Of a stretch of 64,000 nucleotides of DNA, positions 16,770 through 26,200 are shown one piece after another (the stretch's first letter is position 1; every line of letters starts with the position of its first letter). Source of the stretch: an uncultured Oxalobacter sp. (GTDB taxonomy: Bacteria; Pseudomonadota; Gammaproteobacteria; Burkholderiales; Burkholderiaceae_D); NCBI GenBank assembly GCA_905202055.1, contig CAJKQK010000001.1, forward strand, positions 61,514 to 125,513. Direction: 5' to 3'. Below the pieces are notes generated by a model, which did no database searches, had not been told where the DNA came from, and saw nothing but the letters and a program-made list of their open reading frames with translations. A program made the translations under genes and the position numbers.

Positions 16770-17471
16770 ATGGCAAGTGACGAGATTTCGATTCTGGTAG
16801 TGGAAGATGAACCCGCGATTGCGGAATTGATCGCTTTTTCTGTCAAATCCGCAGGCTGGCGACCGGTAACGGTTTTTTCCGGTAACGATGCCTGGACGGC
16901 CTTGCAGCGTTTCCGTCCGGATGTGGTTTTGCTGGACTGGATGCTGCCGGATCTGTCCGGTTTGCGGCTCTTGGCCCGGATTCGTGAACATCGGGAAATG
17001 AAAGCACTGCCTGTCATTATGCTGACCGCCAAAACACTTGAGGAAGACAAGGTGGCCGGGCTGGATCAGGGGGCGGACGACTATATCACGAAACCGTTTT
17101 CTCCCAGGGAACTGGTTGCCCGCATCAATGCCCTGCTGCGCCGCAAGGTGCCGGAAAGGGCAAAGAGCCTTTTGCGTGCGGGAAGTGTCACACTCGATCC
17201 GGAAAGCTGTCAGGTGAAAATCGGCGGCAGTGACGTCGAGATGGGCAATTCCGAATTCAGGCTTTTAAAATTTCTGATGGCCAACCCGGACAGGGTCTTT
17301 TCCCGCAGCCAGTTGCTAGACAAGGTGTGGAGCAACCAGCTGGATATCGAGGAAAGAACGGTTGACGTGCATGTCCTGCGGTTGAGAAAAGCGTTGAAGG
17401 GGCAGGAAAATCTGGTCAGGACAGTGCGCGGGATGGGCTATATGCTCTCGGAAAAGGACAAAAGTGAATGA
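16770..17471 (+). CDS. phoB: Phosphate regulon response regulator PhoB
   Basis: This 233-residue OmpR/PhoB-type regulator has a receiver domain (residues 5 to about 120) with acidic pocket EDE (12-14), phospho-acceptor Asp56 in LLDWMLPD, and Lys in TKPFSPREL. A winged-helix DNA-binding domain follows (about 135-230, with NSEFRLLKFLM and DVHVLRLRKAL). It activates the pst genes when phosphorylated by PhoR, and Pho-box-like repeats sit before pstS. Its stop overlaps the phoR start by four bases. Confidence 0.96.
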   Translation: MASDEISILVVEDEPAIAELIAFSVKSAGWRPVTVFSGNDAWTALQRFRPDVVLLDWMLPDLSGLRLLARIREHREMKALPVIMLTAKTLEEDKVAGLDQGADDYITKPFSPRELVARINALLRRKVPERAKSLLRAGSVTLDPESCQVKIGGSDVEMGNSEFRLLKFLMANPDRVFSRSQLLDKVWSNQLDIEERTVDVHVLRLRKALKGQENLVRTVRGMGYMLSEKDKSE

Positions 17472-18763
17472 ATCCCCATGTGTTGTTCTGGATTCCGGCA
17501 GCCTTGCGGCTGGCGTTTATCTGGATCGGTTCTGCGGTATTGTGGTATTTCTTCGGACCGGTCATCGGCCTTCTGGCGGGGTTGTTGCTGACGACGGCGA
17601 TTACCGTCTCCCAGCTTTATTATCTTGCTGAACTCGATATCTGGCTCGATTCGCCCAGAAGCGAGCGATTGCCGAACGGCTGGGGAGCATGGCACGCCGT
17701 CTATGCGCACCTGTACCGTTTGAACCGGAACGAGGAACGCAGCAAAAAGGACCTGACCGAATGGCTGACGCGATTCCGGGAGGCGATGAGCTTTTTGCCG
17801 GACGGTGTGGCGATTATGGACAATGTGCAGTTCCTGGAGTGGTGCAATCCGATGGCGGAAAAGCATCTGGGCCTGAATCTGGAACGGGACCGGGATATGC
17901 GCATTACCAATCTCGTCAGGAATCCCGAGTTCATCGATTACATCATTTTGGGCCGTTACGACAAGCCGCTTGAAATGACGTTCAATGAGCGGCGTCTGGT
18001 CTTGCAGATCATCCCGTTCGAAAACCGGCGCCAGATTCTGGTCACGCATGACAAGACCGAGTCGTTACGGATTGAAAAAATCCGGCGCGATTTCATCGCG
18101 AACGCATCCCATGAGTTGCGTACGCCTTTGACAGTGATTAACGGTTTTCTCGAAGTCGCCCTTTCCCAGCCCGATATGGACAGGGAAACTCGCCTGTCCC
18201 ATCTGCAGATGATGAGGGAACAGGGTGAACGGATGCAGTCGCTGGTGGAAAACATGCTGGTGCTGACGAATCTTGAATCGACCGACTATCCTTTAAAGCG
18301 CGAAGCATTCGACGTGCATTGGCTGATCCGCCAGATTGTGCAGGCCGGACAGGCCATCTCCAACGGACGGCATACCATGTCACTGGAGCTGGACGGCCCG
18401 CAAACGCTCTACGGCAGTATGGACGAAATCCGCACCGCTTTTACCAATCTGGTGACGAATGCCATCCGTTATACGCCTGACGGAGGGGATATCGCGGTCA
18501 AATGGGCCGTGACGGATGAGGGGCCCCGTTTTTCGGTCAGGGATACCGGTGTCGGGATTGAATCCCACCATATTCCCTGTTTGACCCAGCGCTTTTATCT
18601 GGTCGACAAAAGCCGTTCCCGGAAAGAGAGGGGAACCGGGCTGGGTCTGGCCATCGTCCGTCATGCTCTTTTGCGCCATGACGCGCAGCTCGATATCGAA
18701 TCGGAACCGGGCAGGGGCAGTGAATTTTCCGCACAGTTCACCAACCGGATTCTTCTCCCGTAA
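17468..18763 (+). CDS. phoR: Phosphate regulon sensor histidine kinase PhoR
   Basis: This 431-residue kinase has a short N-terminal membrane hairpin (about residues 5-50) without a large periplasmic domain, as usual for PhoR. A PAS-like domain follows (about 100-195). The HisKA motif ASHELRTPLT carries phospho-acceptor His215. ATPase boxes include NLVTNAIRYTP, DTGVGI and RGTGLGLAIVRHAL. It phosphorylates PhoB and is held off by PhoU-PstSCAB under phosphate excess. A strong terminator follows the gene. Confidence 0.96.
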   Translation: MNPHVLFWIPAALRLAFIWIGSAVLWYFFGPVIGLLAGLLLTTAITVSQLYYLAELDIWLDSPRSERLPNGWGAWHAVYAHLYRLNRNEERSKKDLTEWLTRFREAMSFLPDGVAIMDNVQFLEWCNPMAEKHLGLNLERDRDMRITNLVRNPEFIDYIILGRYDKPLEMTFNERRLVLQIIPFENRRQILVTHDKTESLRIEKIRRDFIANASHELRTPLTVINGFLEVALSQPDMDRETRLSHLQMMREQGERMQSLVENMLVLTNLESTDYPLKREAFDVHWLIRQIVQAGQAISNGRHTMSLELDGPQTLYGSMDEIRTAFTNLVTNAIRYTPDGGDIAVKWAVTDEGPRFSVRDTGVGIESHHIPCLTQRFYLVDKSRSRKERGTGLGLAIVRHALLRHDAQLDIESEPGRGSEFSAQFTNRILLP

Positions 18764-18783
18764 TTTTTCATGCACGTTTGATC

Positions 18784-18811
18784 AAAAAACCGGCTTTATG
18801 CCGGTTTTTTT
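18784..18811 (+). terminator. Terminator of the pst-pho cluster
   Basis: AAAAAACCGGC pairs with GCCGGTTTTTT around TTTAT, 20 bases after the phoR stop. It is a textbook intrinsic terminator. Confidence 0.93.
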
Positions 18812-19174
18812 GTTGGAAATCGCGGCGGCCTTCATTTACATCTCATCATCAGGAACCATTTTCAGGGAGTGATACTCTGAGATTGGTTTTATTGTTTTTT
18901 CATTTCACAATACGCTAATCCGGTAGTTTGCATACATGAAAATATATTAGACAAATTGTTGTTTATAAACAAATAATATGAAGCAACCTGAATAAAAGGC
19001 ACGTGTCTTACCCTGTTCCGTCAGGGTGGGCAAAATCCATTTTCACCGCAGATTTTCCAGTTCATTATCTGTGGTTTTCAAACATCCTCTTCAGTTTTCC
19101 TTCTTTTCCCTGGCGGTCGTCCTTCCTTTTCCCGGGCATGGTGTGTCTGCCCGGGGTCATTTGCCATATTTCTC
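18812..19174. other. Intergenic region before the autotransporter
   Basis: I see no gene here. The stretch is AT-rich and should hold the autotransporter promoter. The only distinct element is a perfect 14-base palindrome, TTGTTTATAAACAA, at 18959-18972, about 200 bases before the gene; it could be a regulator site. Confidence 0.5.
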
Positions 19175-22100
19175 ATGAATGGAAAAAATATGAAATCTAC
19201 AGACTTGTCCCGTACAGCGAAAAAAATGGATGACCGCAATGTCCGTAAAAAGCGGCCCGCTCAAACGGAATCAAAGTATGTGTCTGGTAAAAAGCAGTTT
19301 CAGCAACAACATGTTCTCGCCCTCGCGGTTTCCTGCCTGTTCATTTCCGGTTTTTCGATGATGCCCATACCAGTGCATGCGGCGGAAGATTATCTGTCCA
19401 TTTCCGGTGGCGGTGGTGGTGCTGGCGGCCATTACAACTCATCCACTCCGGCAAACAAGGGAGGAGGCAGGACCAATGACCCGGGTGGCAATGGCGGGGA
19501 TTCGGTTTCTCCCGGCGGGGGTGGCGGGGGTGGCTCTTTTATCGGTGTCGCGACAGTCGATCCCGATGCGGCTGCAGGGTCTTCCAGTACCGGCACAACC
19601 GGTGCGGCGGGGGGAACGTCTTTTTTCAGGCCCGGTACGGGCACCGGAACAAATGGCCAGTCAGGCGCTGACAGTGCCGGTATTGTCGGTGGAACAGGCG
19701 GTATGGGCGGCACAGCCGCCTATGACAGTGCGGGAGATTTGAACGTCAATACCAACCTGCTTTATTTTGCGGGCTCGGGAGGTGATGGTGGCGATGGCCG
19801 TACAGCTGAAGGAACGGGAGGTACCGGTGGACAGGGAGGCCATCTTTCTTCCGCTGTCGGCAACAACATGAATATCGGGTATGTCCAGTTCTCATCAGGC
19901 AGTGGCGGGGCTGGTGGTGGAGGTGGAAGTTCGGGAGATACGGGCACCGGTGGAAAGGGTGGAGATGGCGGCCAGGTAAATATCAGTATCGCCAATGACC
20001 TGAATTCACAGGGCGCAGTCGGCATTACTGCCGGCACAGGCAGCAATGGGGGTGACGCTTTTTCCGGCAATGGCGGCAAAGGGGGTGATGGTGGTGTGGT
20101 GAACCTGAATGTCGCGCATGATATCAATGCCTCGCAGATGGATTTTTATGGCGGAACCGGCGGCGAGAGAGGATATGGCAGCAATTCCGGTATTGGAGGC
20201 GAGGGTGGCAAGGGTGGCGATATTCATGTGACCGTCGGCAACAATGTTACGACCACGGGACAGATAGGCCTTTCTGGCGGCCAGGGTTATGGCGATACAC
20301 GCGATGAACCGGCCGATCCCGCCGATACGCGGGGAAAAAGCAGGAGCGGCGATGGCGGCAGTATCTGGTTTTCCGCCAGAAATGTAAGCACTCAGGACAT
20401 ATTTGCCGTGACCGGAAACGGGGGCGGATTCGGCAGCAACAAGGATATCGGTGGCGATATCGCCAATGGCACGGGCGGCGTGGGCGGCAGTGTGACCCTG
20501 AATGTCACCGAATCGGTCAACGCCGACAGATTTTACCTGTATTCGCATCTGGGCGGTATGGCAGGAGATGCCAGCGGAATCACGCTTCAAAACGGACGTT
20601 CGGGTGACGGGGGAAAAAGCGGTGACGCCAATTCGACGGGTGTCAATGTCACCGGCGGTAACGGAGGGGATGGCGGCCTTGTCAACGTGACGGTCAATGG
20701 CAATCTGAATACGTCGAACTTTACGGGATTGATGTCTGCCGGAGGGGATGGGGGCAATGGGGGGATGCTTGTCATCCCGCCGCTTGGGCCTGATCCCGTG
20801 CAGACATCCGGCATCGGTGGCAATGGCGGCAGTACCGGCGACATCAACCTGACTGTCGCCAAATCGCTGACTCTCGACAATTTCAACCCGATGATGAGCA
20901 AGGCAGGCAAGGGCGGTGACGGCAATCTGACCTCGGCCACTGCAGGTATCGGCGGTAACGGCGGCAATAGCGGAACGTTCAATATAACGGTCGGTGAAAA
21001 CCTGAATGGCGGTACGGTCAATATGCTTGCCGGCGAAGGAGGCGATGGAGGCAACAGCCGGGGTGGAAATGGCGGGAACAGCAGTACGGTCAATATATCC
21101 GTCGGCCAGAATATGACGGCTGATACGCTTGTCATGACAGGGGGCAATGGTGGCATGGGGGGCGCAAGCGATGGCACTTCGCAAATTGCCGTCACGTCCG
21201 GCGAAAATGGTGGCGCAGGCGGCCATTCCATCCTGAACGTGACAAGGACGTTGCAACTGAATGCCCTGACGGCCTCATCCGGCACGAACGGCGCCAATGG
21301 CACGGGGAGTGTCCATTCCGGGTCGGGCGGTTCTGGCGGGAATGTCTCTCTGGTGGCCGACACGGCCATTTTGAATCAGGGAACGATCAGCAAAAATGAC
21401 GGTACCCTGAAAGTCTTTTTCAATAATCTGGACATGACCGGGAACGATACGACGCTGACCCTGAACAAGACGACAGTATACGATTCGGGAGCCGATACCG
21501 GTGTCCAGCTCGGGACGCTTGTTTTCGGTGGCGCCCGCAACATGACCACGACCGGGGATGGCGCTTTCGCGATCAACGGTATCCGGGTCATGGGCAAGGG
21601 GGCGACGTATACGGGCACGGCACTGGATGCATCGGGCAAAAACCTGTATTTCCATTTGCCCGCAGGGATTGCGAAAGATGAGGTGATGCTGCATTCGAAT
21701 TCGGCCGTCAATACGGAAGGTTCAAACGTCGATTTGGCGGCAGCCGGCCCGATCGGGCATTTAAGCAATGGTGAGAAAGTCATCCTGATCGACAAAACGA
21801 CAGGGACGATAGCGGATAACGGCAAGAAAACGTCCATTTTCTATCAGGGCGCTACCCAGTATGATCTGGTTGTCCAGAGCGAGCCTTCTTCATTGGCGAC
21901 GGCCCGTGCACTGGAGGATGTCTCCGGTCAGCTGGTTCTGATCCGTGAAGGCAAAAACGTTTACGGGCAGGCTTATGCGGAAGGCCAGATTGCCGGGCTG
22001 GCTGCCGTCATGCAGAGTGGTGATCTGGTTGCCCGGTTCGGCGACAAGTTGTCCATCATTGAAAAACCGGGTCCGGAAGTGTTCTTTTCCATGCAGGGTA

Positions 22101-22864
22101 CAAGCGAGAAAGTCAAGACAGGAAGCCACATCAAATCGAACGGTTTCGAGGCGATGGGTGGTGTGGCGACGCATCAGAAAACCACTGTCGGCACGATCCA
22201 TGCAGGCGTGTTCCTTGAAGGTGGCTGGGGCAGCTACGATGCCCACAACAGCTTTCCGACGGTCAACGTCAAGGGGGATGGCAATACGAAATATTTCGGC
22301 GGGGGTGTGATCGCCCGTCACGATTTCGATAATAACTTCTATGTGGAAGGTTCCTTGCGGGGCGGAAAGGTCAAGACCGACTACAGTACCAATGATATGG
22401 GAACAGGCGCATCGTTCGATTCGAGCGTCTGGTACTACGGTGCGCATGGCGGTATCGGTTACAGGATTCCGGTTCGTGAGAAGGGGAATGTCGATGTGTA
22501 TGGCAAGGTCTTGTGGACGCAGATAAACAGTGACAATGTCACGACGGGGGCGGGTGAGAAAGTTCACTTCGACAGTGCCGATTCAGTGCGTTCCCGCCTC
22601 GGTGTGCGCTACATCCATCAGCTGGATGAAAAGGTGAAAGGTTTTGTCGGCCTGGCCTGGGATCATGAATTCAGAGGATCGCTGGCATCGACCTTAAACG
22701 GCGTGGCAATGGGCGAACCCGGCATGAAAGGGTCGACCGGCCTGCTTGAACTGGGTGTGAGCTGGCAGGCCCGGAAAGCCTGGACGTTTGACGCCAACCT
22801 GAGAGGCATGGCAGGCAAGCATGAAGGGGTGACCGGTATGGTGACGGCAAAATATGCCTTTTAA
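19175..22864 (+). CDS. Glycine-rich autotransporter (type Va secretion)
   Basis: This 1229-residue protein has an extended N-terminal region rich in Lys and Arg, then a signal sequence ending VHA-A near residue 69. Residues 75 to about 720 are a glycine- and asparagine-rich passenger with repeated GG.GG.GG and 'GGNGG..G.VN..V..N' units spaced every 35-50 residues, suggesting a beta-solenoid. From about 930 to the end is an autotransporter beta-barrel with aromatic-alternating strands and a C-terminal phenylalanine (KYAF). The barrel would sit in the outer membrane and display the passenger, probably as an adhesin. ATG 19190 is an alternative start. No identified relative; the function of the passenger is unknown. 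Confidence 0.88.
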   Translation: MNGKNMKSTDLSRTAKKMDDRNVRKKRPAQTESKYVSGKKQFQQQHVLALAVSCLFISGFSMMPIPVHAAEDYLSISGGGGGAGGHYNSSTPANKGGGRTNDPGGNGGDSVSPGGGGGGGSFIGVATVDPDAAAGSSSTGTTGAAGGTSFFRPGTGTGTNGQSGADSAGIVGGTGGMGGTAAYDSAGDLNVNTNLLYFAGSGGDGGDGRTAEGTGGTGGQGGHLSSAVGNNMNIGYVQFSSGSGGAGGGGGSSGDTGTGGKGGDGGQVNISIANDLNSQGAVGITAGTGSNGGDAFSGNGGKGGDGGVVNLNVAHDINASQMDFYGGTGGERGYGSNSGIGGEGGKGGDIHVTVGNNVTTTGQIGLSGGQGYGDTRDEPADPADTRGKSRSGDGGSIWFSARNVSTQDIFAVTGNGGGFGSNKDIGGDIANGTGGVGGSVTLNVTESVNADRFYLYSHLGGMAGDASGITLQNGRSGDGGKSGDANSTGVNVTGGNGGDGGLVNVTVNGNLNTSNFTGLMSAGGDGGNGGMLVIPPLGPDPVQTSGIGGNGGSTGDINLTVAKSLTLDNFNPMMSKAGKGGDGNLTSATAGIGGNGGNSGTFNITVGENLNGGTVNMLAGEGGDGGNSRGGNGGNSSTVNISVGQNMTADTLVMTGGNGGMGGASDGTSQIAVTSGENGGAGGHSILNVTRTLQLNALTASSGTNGANGTGSVHSGSGGSGGNVSLVADTAILNQGTISKNDGTLKVFFNNLDMTGNDTTLTLNKTTVYDSGADTGVQLGTLVFGGARNMTTTGDGAFAINGIRVMGKGATYTGTALDASGKNLYFHLPAGIAKDEVMLHSNSAVNTEGSNVDLAAAGPIGHLSNGEKVILIDKTTGTIADNGKKTSIFYQGATQYDLVVQSEPSSLATARALEDVSGQLVLIREGKNVYGQAYAEGQIAGLAAVMQSGDLVARFGDKLSIIEKPGPEVFFSMQGTSEKVKTGSHIKSNGFEAMGGVATHQKTTVGTIHAGVFLEGGWGSYDAHNSFPTVNVKGDGNTKYFGGGVIARHDFDNNFYVEGSLRGGKVKTDYSTNDMGTGASFDSSVWYYGAHGGIGYRIPVREKGNVDVYGKVLWTQINSDNVTTGAGEKVHFDSADSVRSRLGVRYIHQLDEKVKGFVGLAWDHEFRGSLASTLNGVAMGEPGMKGSTGLLELGVSWQARKAWTFDANLRGMAGKHEGVTGMVTAKYAF

Positions 22865-22903
22865 CCGGACAAAAGGCGTTTTTATTCCCTGATTGCCATT
22901 TTA

Positions 22904-22944
22904 CCGGAACGGACGGAATTTCGCTTCCGTCCGTTCCGGCTTTT
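22904..22944 (+). terminator. Terminator of the autotransporter gene
   Basis: A perfect 15-bp stem, CCGGAACGGACGGAA with its complement, closes a six-base loop and runs into CTTTT. It lies 40 bases after the stop. Confidence 0.88.
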
Positions 22945-23140
22945 GAAAACGTGAATTCGCTTTCGGATTGCCCCTTTTTTATTTTCCCGCCATTTCTTCC
23001 AGTTTTAGAAAAAAGACTGAAATATTATCTATCCATTGCCGATTTGACGATTTGATAACTTTTTTTGAAATTCGCGCCTGTATTGTTGTCTTTTCGACAA
23101 AATTTTGCCTTTTTTGTCATAAAAATCTGAAATAACATTT

Positions 23141-23202
23141 ATTAATATATCGACAATATTAATTAATAAATCGACAATATTTATTAATAAATCGTCAATA
23201 CT
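23141..23202. repeat. Three 20-base direct repeats phased at 21 bases before adhesin 1
   Basis: Units at 23141, 23162 and 23183 read ATTAATAWATCGACAATATT, the third with two or three changes. The 21-base step is two helical turns, so all copies face the same side of the DNA. They end about 90 bases before the adhesin start, as expected for an array of regulator sites. The remaining gap from 22945 to 23293 holds no gene. Confidence 0.75.
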
Positions 23203-23293
23203 CACCAGTATGTTTGGCAATTCTTTAATGGATTTTTTCTGAACCCGAAAATTGCCCGGCGTATCTCCTAATACAGATATAAGAGGCGGCAGC

Positions 23294-26200
23294 ATGGCAA
23301 TCGGAATAGTAAGGGCGCTTAACGGAACGACGACGGCAAAAAATGATAAAGGCGAATGGCGTGTCTTGCGAATCGGAGATCCGGTACAAGCCAATGAAGT
23401 AATACAGGCTGGTGCCGGCAGTACGGTGCACATCGTTTTCAACAACGGCAATTTCGCGACTGTCGGAAGTGGCGACAGCCTGATGCTCGACCCATCGGCT
23501 TTTGACCCGGCTGCTGAAACCAGACAGGTGAATACCTTCACTGTCGCCGATCTTCAGGCGATGATCGGGGCGGGTGACGATCCGACATATATTGCCGAAG
23601 CAACCGCTGCCGGTGTGGAAGGCAATATGGCGGGTGATGCCAGCCATTCAGGTTCCCATTCGTTCGTTGTGGTGAATCAGGATGCCGCACGGGGCGAGCT
23701 GACACCGGGGTTCGGGACGACCACTTTTTCCCGGCCGTTTCCAAAGGAATATGTTTATGACGGCATTCTGGATACGGCACCGGAAATCGATGAAGCCGCA
23801 AGTGATTTGTCCGTATCAGTGCGGGAAGCCGGGGTCAGGGGCAGCGATTGGACGATACCGGGCGCCAATCCCAATGCGGCGTATGCGGGTATCCCGATGG
23901 CGCGGGGGCATGTTGCCGGTTCGGATACCAATGGCGACAATCTGGCGTATACCGTCAAACCGGACGGGGCGGCCGGTGCAGGCGGTACGACGGCTGAAGG
24001 CAGGTATGGTTCGCTGACGATCGATGCCGATGGAGAGTACGTTTACAGACTCGATAACGACGACCGGGCGAACAGGCTGTCCCAGGGCGAAACGTTTGTT
24101 GAAAAATTCATTGTCACAGTCGATGACGGCAGGGGTATGACGGCACAGCAGCTCATAACGGTAACGGTGAGTGGGACGAACGATATGCCGCATCTGTCGA
24201 TTGGATGGGATAACGGCAACGGCATTGCCGAAGACGCCAGCATGGCCATAACAGGTCATTTCATCGTTACCGATCCGGACGGCGACGCTGGCAACCAGAC
24301 GCTGACGATTACCGGCAAAGACGGGACGGTATCAACGGTCAGTCCGGTCGATGGCCATCTGGGTGAAAATGCCGGGAATGCGACATTTTCGACGGAATAC
24401 GGAACGCTGGTTTTGCATCCGGACGGAACCTGTACCTATGAGCTGGATAACACGAGTTCGACGGTTCAGGGTATGTCGGAGGGGGACAGGCACACTGAAA
24501 CATTCGATGTCACGACGACCGATGAACACGGCTCTTTCCATACGCAGACCATTTCGGTGACCGTAACGGGAACGAATGACGCTCCGGTCATCACGTCGCT
24601 GGCAAACGTGCTGAACCTGAAGGAATCGGGCGTGGGCGACGTTACCCGGACTGGCATCAACGACGGTATGGCCGAAGGCACCAATCAGGCACAGATCAGG
24701 GGAACATTGGCTGCAGAAGGTTCATTCACTGTCAGGGATATCGATATCCATGACACTCTGACGGCAACGATTACCGGTGAATCGGGGCAGGCCATGTCCG
24801 GGGTGAGAGTCGATGGAAACGGGGTCATGACTCTCGTGACGGATGTCGGCACGCTGACGGTGATACCGCAAACCCGCGCGGACGGAGTGACTATCTATAC
24901 GTATCATTTCGATCTGGACGACGCAGCGGTCAACAGCCTTTCCGAATATGACGCCAGCCATCGTGTCGCATTTGATCCTGCCCATCCCGAACTGGGGGGG
25001 AACTATCTCGATCTGAATTTCAACATTGAAGTGAGCGACGGCCATAACGGAACGGTTTCGCAGCCGGTCAACATTCATATCGAGGGTACAAACGACGGTC
25101 CGCAGATCACCGGCGACACCGTTCATCTGCGCGAGGAAGGTGTTCATGACGGCAATACCGTCACGACGGACGACGGGGGGCATGACGGTGCCGTGTCTGA
25201 CTCCCGTCACCGCGCCAGTGTCGGCGGCAGGATCGACGTGACGGATATCGATCTGGACGGCAATCATGACCGGAAGCTCGACGTGAAACTGGGCAAAGAT
25301 GCCACGGCAGGCGACTCGAACGTGACTTCAGGCCTGTATACGGGCGATGGCATTCCGGTGACGGACAATGGTGTTCAAATCACGGAAACGATCGACATCG
25401 TCAGTGAAGGCCGCAATCCGGACAATGACGATGAGTACGCAATAAAGACCAATGTCGGTACGCTGACGTTTAATACGGCAACGGGTGACTATACGTTTGT
25501 GCTGGACAGTGACAGGGCCAATCATCTGGCACAGGGCGAGAAGTTCGATTTTTCTTTCACGGTCACGGTGACCGACGCACATGGTGCGCAGGCACACCGG
25601 ACGATCGATTTGACGATTGAAGGCGCCAATGACCGTCCGACCCTGACGGTCGACAAGCCGGAACTTGACGTGTATGAAAAAGGCGCGGATTCAGCAACCG
25701 GTTACGTCGATACGGCTTCGGGACAGGCCAGCGGACAGGATGACGACCGTGGTGCAGGGCTGAAATACAGCTTCGGCCAGGATGAAAACGGCACTCCGGT
25801 CACGTCGATCAGCAGTGATTACGGAACGCTGACGATTGATCCGGTGACGGGCAGGTATTCGTTTACGGTCGACAACGACAGTTCCGTGGTTCAGGCGCTT
25901 GACAAAGGTGAAACGAAAGAGCTGCATTACACGGTGAGAGTCACGGACGAACATGGTGCAAGTCGCGAGAAAAATATCGCGGTCAACATTCATGGCGCCA
26001 ATGATGTACCTGTCATTGCCGGTGGTACCACCGACTTGCATCTGAAGGAAGATGGCGTTTCCGGCGGCAACAAGCCAACGGCCGACGGGGGGACAGGGGA
26101 AGGCCAGCACCTTCTGACGGCTATTGGCAAAATCGACATTACCGACGTCGACAGTCATTTCGTCAGGGATTATGCGGACGGAAAATACACGTTCAAGGCG

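Noticed and set aside
20006..21369. Long minus-strand frames in the autotransporter, rich in Pro and Leu
   Set aside because: They are the complement of glycine-rich codons and carry no independent signal.
23029..23541. Minus-strand frame containing repeated LLINIVD
   Set aside because: The repeat comes from the phased 21-base DNA repeats in the promoter region, and the frame overlaps the adhesin start.
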